64,000 bases of DNA from contig CM062808.1 in assembly GCA_031772625.1 (NCBI GenBank), forward strand, positions 475,661,655-475,725,654. The letters run 5' to 3'. The stretch comes from Pinus tabuliformis. Its lineage: Eukaryota; Streptophyta; Pinopsida; Pinales; Pinaceae. The first letter of the stretch is position 1. The number at the start of each line of letters is the position of its first letter. The notes under the pieces are model-generated. The model was not told where the DNA came from, ran no database searches, and was given only the letters and a program-made list of their open reading frames with translations. The position numbers were made by a program, and so were the translations under genes. This document shows, in pieces, positions 24,836 to 38,488 of this stretch.

Positions 24836-25332
24836 AAATTTGTTTTCTCTTCAATTACCTGCATATAATATTTTATTATGAACTGGCCTCTTTGTGCTTG
24901 GACTGATAATCAAACTGTTGCTGCAGAATCAGATTAGCTGCGGAACGGGATTAGCTATGGAATGGAATCAGCTGTAGAATATGGAAACAGCTATAGAATG
25001 TAACACAGAGAGTAAAATATGGCTTATGAATGAATGAAATGGAAATGGATGTGTGAGTGAAAATATGACAAGATGATAAATGAAAATGGAGATGAAAGAA
25101 ATGTTGGAAAAGGAAAAATTTATTGGTGAAATATGGCAATGGAATGAAGTGAAACTATAAAAGTAAAACAGAATGAAATGAGATGAGACAATGAATTTTG
25201 TAGAATGCAGAGTGAGTCACCATTTTTTCCAGAAAAGAAATGGAAAATATAGGGTGTCAAAAGCTTCTGATTTTCACCCTGTATTTTCTGTATAAGCATG
25301 CCAATCAGTGATTGGTTTTCAGCCTTATACAA

Positions 25333-25363
<31 letters not shown>

Positions 25364-25383
25364 GATAGGAAAAACAAAGACTA
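24836..25383 (-). other. Element B spacer between integrase and the extra ORF
   Basis: Continuation of B after element C. Purine-rich degenerate repeats (GGAATGGAATCAGCTGTAGAA-like, 24930-25150) lie here, together with a (TTA)n microsatellite at about 25337-25364. No gene is supported. Confidence 0.6.
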
Positions 25384-26625
25384 AGTTGGTGGAGAAAAAG
25401 GATTCTTCTTCACCAACTTCATTTCAGAATTGTTCTGGAAGATCTTGATGAACTCCTCCTTTGAGATTGGTTTTTGATATATTTTCAATCTATGACCATT
25501 CACAAGAAGAGGAGTTTGACTTTCATCTATTGTTCTAATCTTTACTCCTCCATTACTGAAAAATTTTTCAATCTCATATGGCCCAAGCCAATGAGTATGA
25601 AATTTCCCTTGAAATTCTTTAAACTTTGAATCAAATAATAGTGCCCAATCTCCCTCTTGAAACTTCTTGTCCTTGATGTATTTTTCATGCCATTTAGCCC
25701 TCTGTTGTTGGACTAGACCAGTCCTTTGAACTGCCTCTTATCTGATTTCATCAAGTTCATTTAATTTCTCTAGTCTATGTCTTTGAGCTTCTAATAAATC
25801 CATCCCCAACTGGACTGCCATCTTGAAAGTTTTGACTTGGAACTCTATAGGGAACAAGACTTGTTTCCCATAAACAAGTTCATAAGGTGTATGTCTCGTT
25901 GTGTTCCTCCATGTAGTTCTATAGGCCCATAAGGCTTCAGAAAGCCTTTCTACCCAATCTCTTCTATGTAGATGCATAGTCTTGGTGAGGATTCCTTCAA
26001 TCACTTTATTTGTAGACTCCACTTGACCATTTGCTTGTGGATGATAAGGATTAGATTTCATATGCTTGATTTTGTACTCTTCCATAAGCCTTTCCATCAT
26101 GTTGGATGTGAATTGAGATCCTTGATCTGTCACAATTTCTCTTGGAACACCAAAGCGAGTAAAGATGTCCTTAAAAAGGAAACTAACTACAGATTTTTCG
26201 TTAGCAAAAAGTAATGGTTTGGATTCTACCCATTTGGTGACATAATCAGTGCATACCAATATATACTTTTTCTCCTTAGATGGAGGATTAATTGGTCCAA
26301 TAAAATCTAAAGCCCATTTCTCAAAGGGTTCGATAAGTACCTGAGTTTGTAATGGCATCTCATTTGAGGGAGCGGGTTTCCCTACCCTTTGGCAGTTGTC
26401 GCACCTCCTGACATATTCTTTAGCATCTTTGAAGATGGATGGCCAATAATATCCTAAAGAGAGGATTTTATAGGCTATCCTTTTGTCAGCAAAGTGTCCA
26501 CCACATAGCTCATCATGACATGCTTTGAGAGTATCAGGCATTTCATCTTCCCTGACACATCTTCTGATCATAAGATCTGGCCCTGCTTTATACAATTCGT
26601 TAGTGATCCATGAATATCTTGCATT
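25384..26625 (-). pseudogene. Element B integrase
   Basis: The minus-strand frame holds a zinc-binding HHCC end (CGGHFADKR, RRCDNCQRVG), then the core with ALDFIGPI, VTDQGSQF and GQVESTNK, which carry the catalytic Asp, Asp and Glu. The C-terminal part contains WALLFDSKFKEFQGKF and HTHWLGPYEI. One TAA at 25738 interrupts it near the end, at a place where Gln is the likely ancestor. There is no chromodomain, as expected for Athila. The enzyme would insert the DNA copy into the nuclear genome. Confidence 0.85.
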
Positions 26626-26628
26626 TTC

Positions 26629-28272
26629 TTAAATAATCTTTCTTTTCTCTCTAGGAAACAAATGTGAAGGTAACTTCCCTGTAACCAAGTAATTAGCAAC
26701 ATTTGCAAACCAAGGAGTTTGAGTAGTTACTGCAAAGAGATATTCATCAGGAAATTTATCTTCAACCGGAGAGTCTTCTTTGATATTCTGAATCCTGGAC
26801 AAGAAATTAGCAACTGTGTTTTGTTTTCCAGGTCTATCTAGCACAGTAATGTTGAATTCTTGCAAAAGTAAAAGCCATCTTGTAACTCTGCCATTAGTAA
26901 TAGGTTTATTCATAAAATATCTAATTGTAGAGTGATTTGTATGAACAAAGGTTTCATAGCCTGTTATATAGTGTCTGAACTTGTTAATTGCATGAACAAT
27001 AGCTAAGAATTCTTTTTCAGTCACAGTATAATTCAACTCAGTGGGAGTCAAATTCTTACTTGTATAGTAAATGGCATAAGGAATCAAATCTTTTTGTCCC
27101 AATATAGCTCCCAGAGTTGTATCTGAAGCATCTGTAGAAATATGGAAAGGAAGTTTCCAATTTGGTCCTCTTAAAATAGGTGCTTCATAAATTTTTTCTT
27201 TCAAGGTTTCAAATGCTAGTTGGCAATCAGGATTCCAATTGAATTCACAATCTTTTGTAAGAAATTTGAAGAGTGGAGATGTTATTTTAGTGAAGTTTTC
27301 TATAAATCTTCTATAGTATCTTGTAAATCCTAGAAAACTTCTAACATCCTTTTGGCAACTTGGAATTGATAACTTAGAGATGACTTCAACTTTAGATTTG
27401 TCAACTTTAATCCCATCTCCTGAAATGTGATGTCCTAAAACAATACCTTCTGTAAACATCATAAAGCATTTTTCATGGCTTAGTGAAAGGTTTGTTTCTT
27501 TACATATTTTAAGGACTCTTTCCAAATTTTCCAAAGCTTCTTCAAATGAGTTTCCATAAACTGTAAAATCATCCATATATACCTCTACACAATCATGAAT
27601 TAAATCAGAAAAAATTCCTAGTACTTCTCTTTGGAATGTTGCAGGTGCATTACATAACCCAAAAGGAAGTACTCGGTAGGCAAAAGTTCCCCATGGAGAA
27701 GTAAATGTGGTTTTACCCTGATCCTCAGGTGCTACATGAATTTGATTATAACCACTAAAACCATCCAAGAATGGGAAATACTTCTTACCTGCTAATGTAT
27801 CTAACACTGGATCTATAAAGGGCAAAGGAAAGTGATCTTTCAAGGTTGCTTTATTCAATTCTCAATAATCAATGCATGACCTCCATTTACCATTCTTTTT
27901 AGTCACAATTACCAAAGGAGAAACCCATTGGCTATCTGAAATTGGGTAAATGAAGTTTACATTGAGTAATTTTTGGAGCTCTTCTTTCAGAATTTCCCTA
28001 AGATTTGGATTCATCCTTCTCTGAGGTTGTCTGATTGGTCTACTGTTTTCCTCAATATAGATATGATGGATACAAATCTTAGTATCAATACCTTTCATAT
28101 CGGTGTATTCCCATGCAAATGCAGCAGAATGTTTTTGTAATGTTTTGGTTAGCTCTTCTTGCTGTAGTTTCTCCAAGTTTTTGTTTATGTTCAATGCCCT
28201 GCCTGGAAAAAATTCAATTGTAGAGCTACCAAACTCTTCCATAGAATAGAGAGACATCTGCCTAGATGACAA
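26629..28272 (-). pseudogene. Element B reverse transcriptase and RNase H
   Basis: RT motifs in order are KKNGKWRSCIDY, FPLPFID, FGLCNAPATFQ and the active site YMDDFTVYG, the Athila-type form. RNase H follows with STDASDTTLGAILG and later TVTEKEFLAIV. The frame is continuous with protease and integrase. Within this span only TGA 27859-27861 interrupts (Arg to stop is the simplest change), and TAA 26629 ends it before integrase. The long intact frame shows moderate age. Confidence 0.88.
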
Positions 28273-28287
28273 GTATTCAACATTAGA

Positions 28288-29505
28288 TTATTCTTGGAAT
28301 TGTGCATGATCATATTCTGAAGATGTTTCAAATTTTTCCATTGTGTTCAAAATTTGACTATCTTCACTAATTTCTGATATAGTAAAGAGAAGTTGAATAT
28401 CATATTCATCATCAACCCATTCCTTGTCATATATTTCTATGATTTCTTTTGCTGGGGGATACAAAGTAAATTTGTTTATTGAATTACTATCATAAATATA
28501 CATGTCACCAGATCTACAACTAATAAAAACATCAACTGTGGCCAGCCAAGGTCTTCCTAATATGAATGGGTGTCCTCCTAGATTATTCTTGGGAGTTAAA
28601 ATCATGAAATCAACAGGATATTCCCAAGAATCTAAGGAGACTGAAATATCTTCTAGTACACCATCTAGTTTGATTACTAATCTATCTGCAAGTTGCAATA
28701 AGGTAGGTGTGTAAAGAAGGTTAGGAAGTTTAAGCTGCTCCATAGTTTGTCTACTCATAATGTTTATTGTTGCCCCTAAGTCAATCAATGTGTTTGGAAT
28801 TTCAATTCCATTTATATGTGTCTTGACAATTGGACTTCCTGGATCCACATATTTATGCATGGAAATCTTTCCCATCATGATGTCTGCTATCTTTCCTACC
28901 AGGTGAATTTTTTTTGTTTCTCTTGGTTTTCTTCCTGTTCTTTTAATGCTCAACTCCTTTATTGTTTTGGTTAGAATTGGAATTTCTCTAATGGCTTGTA
29001 ACAAAGGAATTTTGATACATACATTCTTCAATTCATCTAGAAAATCATAATTGGGCAACAAGATCTGTTTTTCTATCCCTCTATCAATTTGTAGTCTCTT
29101 AGGAAAAGGAGGTGTAGAAGTAGATGCTGGTTTCTCAATGATAGAAGTTGTGTTTATTGGTTCTTTTTGTTTTTCTTTTTCATTTTTTTGGTTTTGGAGG
29201 GATGTTCCCTCAAAAATTTTATTGACTTTTAGAGAATCTTCCTCAAAAGTGTCTTGTTCTTTAATAACTATATAAAGTTTTTCCTTTTCTAATATCCTAC
29301 GAGATCTAAGTTGAACATCATTAAGATCTAGAGGAGTAATCATGTAAGTTGGAAATTGTTGTCCTTCTACCATGTAAGCATTCTGAGGGTTTTTATTATT
29401 GGGGTTTGCTAATGGTTGGGCATGTAGCTGATTTGGTTTCTGCTGAAATGGCAGCAAGAGTTGAGGATTTTGACTTTGTTGTGGAGGTTGTTGAGGAAAT
29501 GGCAA
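28288..29505 (-). pseudogene. Element B protease and gag-pol linker
   Basis: In the same frame as the downstream RT. The first part is Gln/Pro/Asn-rich. The protease core is TLIDLGATINIM with the aspartic DxGA motif, followed by FILGRPWL, near 28550-28800. TAA at 28288 separates it from RT. The Athila protease would cut the polyprotein inside the particle. Confidence 0.8.
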
Positions 29506-31237
29506 TGGAAGTTGAGGGTTCTAATTTTTGAAGTTGTGGTTGCTGTTTTGGCTGCTGATTTTGTGGGGGAAAATAACTCTAATAGGATGGATGATATTTA
29601 TAATATTGAGAAAATCTCCCATAAGGATTTTGTACCCCTTATGCCCATGGTTGGGATCGATATTGACATTGAGGTTGAGGCCAAGGTTGCTGCCAAGAAT
29701 TCTAGTTTGGTGAGGATTGAAGATACATTGGATTGTTAAATCCTTGATTTTGTGGCCCCTGCCAAGGTCTTCTTGCAACAAAACAAAGAGGTTTTGCATA
29801 ATTTGGGACTGTTTCCTCTTGAAAGACAGCCTTAAGACCTGGGATTGAGGGACAAACCTTGGTCTCATGACTTTCTGAACAAATCATACAAGTTTCTACA
29901 ATTTTTGCATCTAAAGGGCATTCCCTTAGAGCATGTTTCTTACTGCATTTTGGACAAAAATGGCTAAAGCATCAGCCTCTGGTTTCTGCTTGTTTTTAAT
30001 TTTAAGGGTGTCTAGTTGCTCACTAAGGCTCCCCAAAATGTCAATTTTAAACTCATCAAGCATATTGCCAATTTCTGCCCTACTTACATATCCATTGGCA
30101 GATTTGTTTGCTCTAACAAGAGAAGGATCTCTCGGCCCTTTCCCTGTTTTAGATTTCCCCCTTGAGAGATGAACACATAGTTCTACTATGTCACTCAATG
30201 GAAGTTGAGAGATATCTCCCTTCCCCATCATGTTAAGGATATCTATCCACTCATCTCTAATGGCCTTTAACAAAAGAGCTTTTAATGTTTCTTCATCTAA
30301 ATTGTTCATCTTTGCTCTTTTCAAATTATAGTTGAATCGCTCAAGCAAATCCTCTAAGTTTTCATATTCTTTTTGCATCATTTTGAACACCTCATATTTA
30401 TGATTGGTAGGCATACAATAATCCAAGTATCTATCCAAAAATGCATGTTTCATGTCATTCCATGCTCTAATGGATTGAGTGACTAACCCCATAAACCATT
30501 TCAAAGCAACCCCTTTTAGTGTTGAAGGGAACAATTAGTTTTTGGGAGTCTTATAGATAGTCATATGTTCTGCACAAGACTTCAAACTCAAATAAAAATA
30601 TTTCAGGGTCCTCACTTCTCAACCCATAGAAGTTTGGGAGGATAGATGGTGAGATGTTTTTCATTGTGGTATGTGTTTCCTCATCCACTATAGGGAATCC
30701 AAAAGAGTTATCTACTTCCCTATTTCCTCTGCCTTCTCCATTATTACCTCTACCTCCTCCATTGTTTCCTCTACCTCTCCCTCTACCCCCTCCTCCAAAT
30801 AGTGAGTATTCTCCGTCTTGTTCTTCTTCTGCCATTATAGTTTCTTCATAGTCAATATAGGGCTCAACCTACAAGGTTATTCCCTCTTCCTCTAGTTCTT
30901 CTATTAATGGACTATGAGAGGCAGTTTCTACTTTTTTTTCCTCACCAGGTATTCCTAGTTCTTCAACTACAATAGGCTCTCCTGTGGAGGTGAAAAAGGT
31001 TATCCCTATTGTTGGAGTTTCAAAATTTTTCTCTCCTAGGACTGTTTTGGTAGATGATGTAGGAGAATCTTCTGATTGAGTTTCTACCCCTTGAATTCCA
31101 GGAATCCTATGGCTGGGAGTATGAGTCTGGGATGGAGGTGTGTCCTTTCTAACTCTTGGTGGAGTAGGTGGAGTTGTAGGAATCAAACTTCTGCCCCTAG
31201 CTATAAATCTACCCCTATAATCTCTTTTTCTATGCAT
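29506..31237 (-). pseudogene. Element B gag, fragmented
   Basis: Starts at ATG 31237, about 60 bases after the primer site. It has an acidic, Pro/Thr-rich start, a Gly/Arg-rich segment (30780-30700), then capsid sequence such as VALKWFMGLVTQSIRAWND and EYENLEDLLERFNYNLKRA. Two Cys/His knuckles near 29950-29860 include CMICSESHETKVC. Stops lie at 30869 and 30551, and frameshifts near 30540 and 29920 and in the last 400 bp. Gag is more damaged than pol. Confidence 0.75.
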
Positions 31238-31300
31238 GTCATTGTTTTGTTTTGTTGTTTTTTTTATGAATGTAAGAGATAAGGCTACCTAGTTACACTT

Positions 31301-31317
31301 CCCCGGCAACGGCGCCA
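31301..31317 (-). other. Element B primer binding site (tRNA-Asp type)
   Basis: On the minus strand this reads TGGCGCCGTTGCCGGGG, three bases inside the LTR at 31321. It is the primer site described for Athila elements. Confidence 0.85.
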
Positions 31318-31320
31318 AAA

Positions 31321-33223
31321 TGTTTGGTCAATTTAGTGTCCTAAATTGCTCTAGATAAATTATCAATCCGGGTATTGTAAATTGATGAAGTGTAGTGCAC
31401 TATATGTGCTAGATGACCCTTCTTACTTCAGTGTTTTTGAGTTTTATGTTGTTTTGGGGTTTTGATCCTTTAATCCCTAATGATTTACAATGCACTTAAC
31501 AAAAATCTTAAATATACTTCTGCTAAAGAAATGAAATGAGGACTAAGAGTGCTTTAAGTCAAATTTGGAAGTAAAGTTTAACCAAGAAAAGGAAAACAGA
31601 GTTTCTATTTCTGCTTTTTATTATTGTTTCCAAATCATTAACTAAAAGGACTCAAGAGTGAAGTTGCAACTAAAACAAGGCTTAATGAAATATTAAAATT
31701 GAAAGTGAAATTGCAGCTATCTATGATGGAAACAAAACTAAAATGAAATACTGAAAACCGAAAATGAGATTACAACTACTGTTTAGTCTATTGCAGAATC
31801 AGAACTTAATGAGAAACTGAAAATGAAATTGCAACAAAACTAAATGAAAGACTAAGACTGAAAATGAAATTGCAACTAATCTACTATGGAAAATAAATGA
31901 AGTGCTTAGTTACTCTGCTTCACAATTTTGGGAGAACAACCTCCTTGTGTTAACATTTTGAGGAATTTTGTACTTCATCATTTTAAGAGAAAATAAATGC
32001 AAAAATGCAGAAAAGACTCGTTACATAAATGAAGTATTCAGCCACTTACTTTAAGATTAACCATCAACTAGAAGGGCATTTTAAAAACATTCACTTACAA
32101 TATGAGTCACTAAACTAGTAATAAAAAAGCAAAACAGTAATGGCACTGATCAGTTTTAATTAAAAACCTAAAGACTAATGAAACAACAAATGAAATAAAT
32201 TACTCTACACTACTGAACTCAACTTCAAACTACTAATAAGAAACTAGAAAGAAATTAAACAAAATAACTATTATGTACTTAAATAAACTATTCTACGTTA
32301 GTAAGAAGATGACAAAGACTGCATTATGAACAAGGTTAGAAAATGGCTATATACATCATGGAAAAAAAACACAGTGCATTTACAGTTCAACTATGAAAGA
32401 TAAAACAAAAATGAAATGTAACCTTAGCTAGCACAGGGGCCCTCTGCAACTGCTCAGGTTAAATGTACTTAATCAACACTCCAACAAACACTTTCAGGTA
32501 TCCATGAAACACACAGTCTTCATATTAAAAACAGAGAATGAGTTCTCAAAATTACAGAGCAGTAATCTAAACTTAACACATGAGAAAATTTGAACTGGTT
32601 CTGCGTTCTTCACACAGGTATTTATAGAGAAATTATACAACTATTTTATGGAGAAAAATAAGCTACAACAAAACATGTAGGCAGACAAGCACACGGAATT
32701 CTCTTCCTCAGTTGCTGGAGACATAAATATAAGGTGATGACTATTGGATTCGGTTGCACAGATGGCTGATGAAGTCTGTGGCCTCAGGAAGTTGTTTCAG
32801 ATCCCATCATTGTGAAACGTGTACAAAACATAGTCCTATTTGCCTTAGGTCTCTACGTTTGGCTTTCCTTTGACCAGAGTCTTCCTTGTCATCTTGGGCT
32901 AGATGAATAGGACACGATCTATGCCATGATGTTTTCCAAGCTGCCCATATAGTTATTTTCTCCTCCTGACACCTGGAACCTGTAAAAGCATGGAAGTAGC
33001 TATGAAACAGCGGATTAGCTGTAGAATAGGCTACGTTCCGTAGCTAAAAGACAAAAACTTATTCAAACAGAAAACATAAAAGTATAACATGTAAATCACT
33101 AAAATGTTCTCCTTAAGGCAATGTATAATGGTCATTGATGATAGGAATGCATTTCTTCATGGAAAAACAAAGAAGGAGGGATGGGAAAAGTTGCTAAGGA
33201 AAGGGCAGTTTTGAGACTCAACA
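31321..33223 (-). repeat. Element B 5' LTR
   Basis: 1903 bp, TGTTTGG to CTCAACA, directly followed by the ACAGG target copy. Matches 7933-9722 except for the last 76 bp and small indels such as an extra ATTATGTACTTAAATAAACT-like stretch near 32270. Degenerate A/G-rich repeats fill its middle. No gene. Confidence 0.88.
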
Positions 33224-33228
33224 ACAGG

Positions 33229-33888
33229 GCAAAGTCCATTCCGTATAGTTTATGGGATGCACCCAAAGGGAGTGTCAGAATTGAGAGACTTGGGAAAATC
33301 TTAAATGAGAAGTGCTAAAAGAGAATATTTTGCTACAGAAGCTCAAGCAATACATGAACAGGTAAAACAACAATTACTGGACAACAATATAAAATACAAA
33401 AGCAGAGCAAATTTGAAGAAGAGAGAAGCTAATTTTGAAGTTGGAGATTTGGTTTTAGCACACTCGAGGAAGGAAAGATTTCCACAAAGGGAGTATAACA
33501 AGTTAAAGTTTAAGAAAATTAGACCATGCAGAGTCTTGAGAAATTTTTTTGCAAATGCATATGAAATTGAATTACCCCCCGATATTGGAATATCTCCAAT
33601 TTTCAATGTTGTTGATTTGTATAGGTATGAAAGTGGAAATGAAAATGACACAGTAGAGTATCAAGAAGGAAAAGAGATTGATTGGGTAAAGTAGTTACCT
33701 ATAGCAAAGATATTGAATCCAGAGAGGATTTTGGACAAGAAATTGCTGAAGAAGACAAGAGGACAGGAGTATTTTCAGTATTTGGTCAAATGGAAGGACC
33801 AACCAATTGCTGAAGCTACTTGGATGACAAATGCCATGCTACAGAAGTTGGGCAGTTCTGTAGAAGAGCTCATGGATAGGAGCCCATG
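33229..33888 (+). pseudogene. Element A integrase C-terminal part with chromodomain-like end
   Basis: Continues the integrase cut at 7932. It has IVYGMHPKGVSELRDLG near 33250, then FEVGDLVLAHSRKERF and IGISPIFNVVDLYRY. Near 33765-33850 it has FQYLVKWKDQPIAEATW, the YLVKWK and TW signature of a chromodomain. Stops occur near 33302 and 33692. Chromodomains direct integration to marked chromatin, so A belongs with the chromoviruses. Confidence 0.8.
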
Positions 33889-34738
33889 AAGAGTGTTTTC
33901 CTCAAGAGTCTGATGTAGGAGCATGAGGCTTGAAGAAAAAAGGCTTCGAATTTATTCCAAAAATACAAAAAAAGTTTACAAGCAAAGGAGTGGGATCCTT
34001 TAGCTGTCAATTTACAAATTTTTCTAGATAGGATTTGAGCTAGGATTTATGGATTGAGTGATTTTATAATTAATTCAAGTTGTTTAGATTTAGTTGAGAA
34101 TCTCAAGGAGAATATCAACAAAATTAGATATTATCTAAGATTAAGCAGATTCAATCCATGGATTAAGAATCTGATTGTTAGAATGAAATGGTATTTATGT
34201 AAGTTCTGAATTATTGTAAAGGGGTTTTGACTGATTTGGCTTGATTAGGCTGTGTAAGATTAAGTTACAGAAACAGTATCTCTGTGTATTTGTGTATAAT
34301 TGGTCAATCCCAGAGGCATTGTATTCCTTCAAAATGTCTCTGAGTTCTGTTAATTTTCTATTTTACTTTTGAATTAGAATTTGTAAAATCTGTATTGCAT
34401 CGCCAATCTTGCATTTTCCGTGTTTTGAGATAATTTGTTATGATTAAAAACATCAGAGAATATGGTTTGAGACAAGTTAAATGTAGCGGAGGTGTCAAGT
34501 TTGGCAGAACAGAGAAAAGAAAAACAGATAAAATCGTGTTAACCCAAAGGAGTCTAGAATCATCTGATCTACAGATCCAATAGATCTAACTATCATCACC
34601 CGTCAATAGGCTCGTACATTTGGTCAAGGAAGAAAGGCGGTTTTATCAGTGAAGCTGTTTATCGGGTGAAGAAAAAGTGGTAAGCGGTATTTTGAAATTC
34701 CAAGAAATTCCATTTATCGACCGACACATAGCACTCGG

Positions 34739-35072
34739 TGTTATGAAACCAACTCAAGAAAAAGATAGAAACGATAGATCAACGCCTTAGAATTCAGCCT
34801 CTTCGAGGGGGCAACCTCCTTTACATTACATAAATGAACAATTCTTGGATGATTCAAATGAAAAAACCTCCTTTCTATATATAGGAGTCTAAGGAGTCAC
34901 AATATAACCCAGCCGACCTAACAATAATAATATAAAGCCACAAAAATAGCAATAGAGGGATTCTATGGGGCACAGTAATAAGAATATGGGGACAATAGGG
35001 GCACAACAATATTAATAAGGGATACAACTACAATAGTATGGGGTAATCACTAGTATTATAGGGACCCAACAT
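34739..35072 (-). repeat. Element D 3' LTR
   Basis: 334 bp, TGTTATG to CCCAACA, nearly identical to 40244-40576. The polypurine tract adjoins its inner end. Confidence 0.93.
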
Positions 35073-35086
35073 GCCCCTCTCCTTCA
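35073..35086 (-). other. Element D polypurine tract
   Basis: On the minus strand GAAGGAGAGGGGCA directly precedes the 3' LTR. This is the usual primer for plus-strand DNA synthesis. Confidence 0.85.
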
Positions 35087-35100
35087 AAACAGTGTTGTCC

Positions 35101-36243
35101 TCAACGCTTGAGTAGTTCTGGATGCTTCTGTATAAAATTCTCATCCTCCCAAGTGGAATCTTCAGTAGATAAGTTCTTCCACTTGATAAGATACTTTGAA
35201 ATTGATCGATTTCGTAGCTGTAGAGTTCTTGTTTCTGTGACTGCTTCCGGTTCCAATATAATTTTTCCTTCCTCGTGAAGTTCTGGAAATATTGTTTGAA
35301 CTGGGAGCTTGTCGCCTATAACCTTCTTTAAACATGAAACATGGAAAACTGGGTGCAATCGAGAAGCTACAGGAAGCTCCAATTTGTATGCCATAGTACC
35401 AATCTTTTGCAACACCTTATACGGACCATAATACTTTGGTGATAATTTATTATCCTTCTTAGCTTGCTTGAGGGACATTTGCTTATATGGTTGTAGCCGT
35501 AGGAATACCCAATCACCTACATCAAAACTTCTTTCACTGCGATGTTTATCTGCCTGTTGTTTCATTCTATTCTGTGCCAACATGAGGTTATCCTTTAAGA
35601 GTTGGAGGACTTTTTGTTGATGTTTGATGTGATGTTCCACTGCTTGAACCTTAGAATTTTCTCTTAAATATGATGTGATGGATGGTGGCTGATATCCATA
35701 AAGTGCCATAAATGGGTTCATTTTTGTTGCTGTATGGAAGGAAGTGTTATACCACCATTCAGCTAGAGGAAACCATTTGAACCATTGTGTCTGTTTATCA
35801 GATACAAAGCAACGAAGATATCCTTTCAAACATTTTTTTACTATCTCAGTTTGCCCATCAGATTGAGGATGATAAGATGAGCTATGAGCTAACTGAGTAC
35901 CAAGACAAGAAAATAATTCTTTCCAAAAATTTCCAGTGAAAATGGGATCTCTGTCACTTACAATAATCTTTGGGTTTCCATGTAGCTTTTGAATTGTTTC
36001 CATAAATGCAGTAGAAACTGTACTGGCTTTAAATGGATGTGATAATGCACAAAAGTGTGCATACTTGGTAAGTCTGTCAACTACCACCATGATGACACTC
36101 TTTCCCTCAGACTTGGGTAAACCTGTGATAAAATCCATTGAAACCTCCTCCCAACGTTGGCTTGGAATGGATAAAGGTTGTAATAGACCCGGTGTCTTAA
36201 TTGTTTCAACTTTATTTTGTTGGCAAACCAAACATTCTACCAC
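35101..36243 (-). pseudogene. Element D integrase core and chromodomain
   Basis: The integrase core shows SMDFITGLPKSEG, VSDRDPIFTGNF and GQTEIVKK, all three catalytic acids present. The C-terminal domain includes FDVGDWVFLRLQPYKQ and KYYGPYKVLQKIG. It ends with the chromodomain ISKYLIKWKNLSTEDSTW. This segment is fully open but lies one frame away from the upstream part. The shift falls in a run of eight A on the + strand near 36280, consistent with a one-base gain. Confidence 0.9.
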
Positions 36244-36262
36244 AAACTTTTGAATATCTGAT

Positions 36263-37117
36263 TTAAGGCCATCCCAAAAAAAATTCCTTCTTAACCCTGT
36301 GGTAAGTTTTTAAAAATCCTGAGTGCCCTCCTAAGGGAGAAGTGTGCAATTCCATAAGAATCTTTTGTTTTGGCTGGGAATTCTTACAGAGGTATAAGCG
36401 ATCTTTGTACCATAACGAATCATTTTGCCAGCTAAATGTATCAGACGTACTGGAATCTTGTTGTAACTTTCGAATAAGTGCCCACACTTCTTCGTCATTC
36501 TTCCATTCCTCCCTTGCTTCGTTTATCCAATCTGGTTGGATAATAGAAATGGCGCACAACAATGCTTCCACATCCTCATCCTTTCTTGAGAGTGCATCTG
36601 CCACCACATTTTGCTTCCCTTTTTTGTAGATGATTTCAAAGTCATAACCCAACATCTTTGTGACCCACTTTTGTTGCTCTTCAGAGGATAATCTTTGTTC
36701 TAAAAAGTATTTAAGGCTATCATGATCCTTTTTTACCTTGAAGTGTCTTCCCATTAGGTAGGGTCGCCATTTCTTAAGTGCATGGAGTATTGCCAACATT
36801 TCCTTCTCATAAATAGCTTTGTGTAAAAACTTTCCCTTGATTGGACGACTTTCAAAAGAAATGGGTCTTTCATCTTGCATTAAAACATCACCAATTCCAT
36901 TTCCTGAAGCATCACATTCCACAATAAAGGTTTTTGTGAAGTCTGGTGTAGCTAAGACCGGTGCTTGGCACATTGCCTCTTTAAGATGTTCGAAGGCCTT
37001 TGTTGCTTCTGGAGTCCATGAAAATGCATCTTTCTTCAATAATGTTGTTAGAGGTGCTGCTATTCTCCCATAATTCTTAACAAACTTGCGATAATACCCT
37101 GTCAACCCGAGAAATCC
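36263..37117 (-). pseudogene. Element D RNase H and integrase zinc-binding end
   Basis: RNase H carries VECDASGNGIGDVL, IYEKEMLAILHALKKW and VADALSRKDEDVE. The integrase N-terminus follows with HTSPLGGHSGFLKTYHRV. It shares the frame of the RT segment, separated only by TGA at 37118-37120. The frame is lost at the homopolymer near 36280. Confidence 0.88.
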
Positions 37118-38488
37118 TCATAGATGCTTTATGGATGTGGGGATTTTCCATTCCTTAATGGCTTTAATTTTGTTAGGGTCTACCTTAACTCCTTCATGAG
37201 ATACAATATGACCCAGATATTCCACCTCTTGTACTCCAAAGAAACATTTGGATCTTTTTGCATATAATTGTTTCTCCTCCAATAGTTGTAGCACCCTGTC
37301 AACATGTTCAACATGATCCTTCCAAGACTTGCTGTAGATTAGTATATCATCAAAAAATACTAACACAAATTTTCTAAGGAATGGTTTGAAAATGGAATTC
37401 ATCAAACCTTGAAATGTTGAAGGTGCATTGGTAAGGCCAAAAGGCATGACCAAAAATTCATAATGACCCTCATGAGTTCTAAATGTTGTTTTCAGAATGT
37501 CTTCAATCTTCATTCTGATTTGATGATATCCTAAACGAAGATCCAACTTGGTGAAGTAAATTGATCCATGCAATTCATCCAGTAATTCATCAATGACAGG
37601 AATGGGAAACTTATCTTTAATAGTGAGCTTGTTGAGCTCCCTATAATCTGGACACATGTGCCATGATCCATCCTTCTTGTGCACCAATACTACTGGAGCA
37701 AAGAAAGAACTTTGACTTGGTGTAATTATACCAGCCTCTAGCATTTCTGCAACCATACATTCAATTTCACTCTTTTGGGCATAGGGATATCTGTACGGCC
37801 TGATGTTTGGAGGAACACTTCCTGGAATCAGATGAATAGCATGATCATGATCACGAATAGGTGGGAGACCTTTGGGAGTCTCAAATACCTTGGAATGATT
37901 GTCCAAGACTTTTTGGAGATCTGGAGAAATAGATGATTCTAATGTGGAAACATCTAGCGAACATAATTGTGCAATTACACCTCTTTGTTCCTTTTTTAGA
38001 AGCTTTGTCATACCATTAGAGTTGATTATCTTTCCTAGTTTCCCTGCAATACCCCTTAATTCAACTTCCTTTCCTTCCACAGAAAATTTCTTGAAAATTT
38101 CTTGAAAATTAAAAGCTATTGTACCCAAGGATTGTAGCCATTGGACTCCTAGTACAACATAAGCACCTCCCATTGGAATGGAAAGCATTGGGCTAGTCAA
38201 TACATATTCTCCCATGGATAGCTTGATATTATGGCACTTTCTAGAGCAATTTATTGTTCCTCCATTTGCAACCATCACTTGACACTCTGGTGCTGGATAT
38301 AAGAAGCAATTCAATTCTTTTGCTACCTTACAATGAATAAAATTGTGGGTACTTCCTGAATCAATCAACACTATTACCTTTTTCTTCTTGATTTGTCCTT
38401 CTATCTTGATGGTTTGAGGAGTGGTAATTCCTGCCAATGCATTACAAGATATGGTAGGATTCATTTCTTCTTTATCTAGGCTTTGTTC
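37118..38488 (-). pseudogene. Element D protease and reverse transcriptase
   Basis: Protease has VLIDSGSTHNFIH and VVLGVQWL. RT has CPDYRELNKLTIKDKFPIP, MPFGLTNAPSTFQ and the active site VFFDDILIYS, in which the usual YxDD Tyr is Phe. It is in the same frame as gag, with only TAG at 38489-38491 between them. The stop at 37118 is TGA, simplest as a C-to-T change of an Arg codon. Confidence 0.9.
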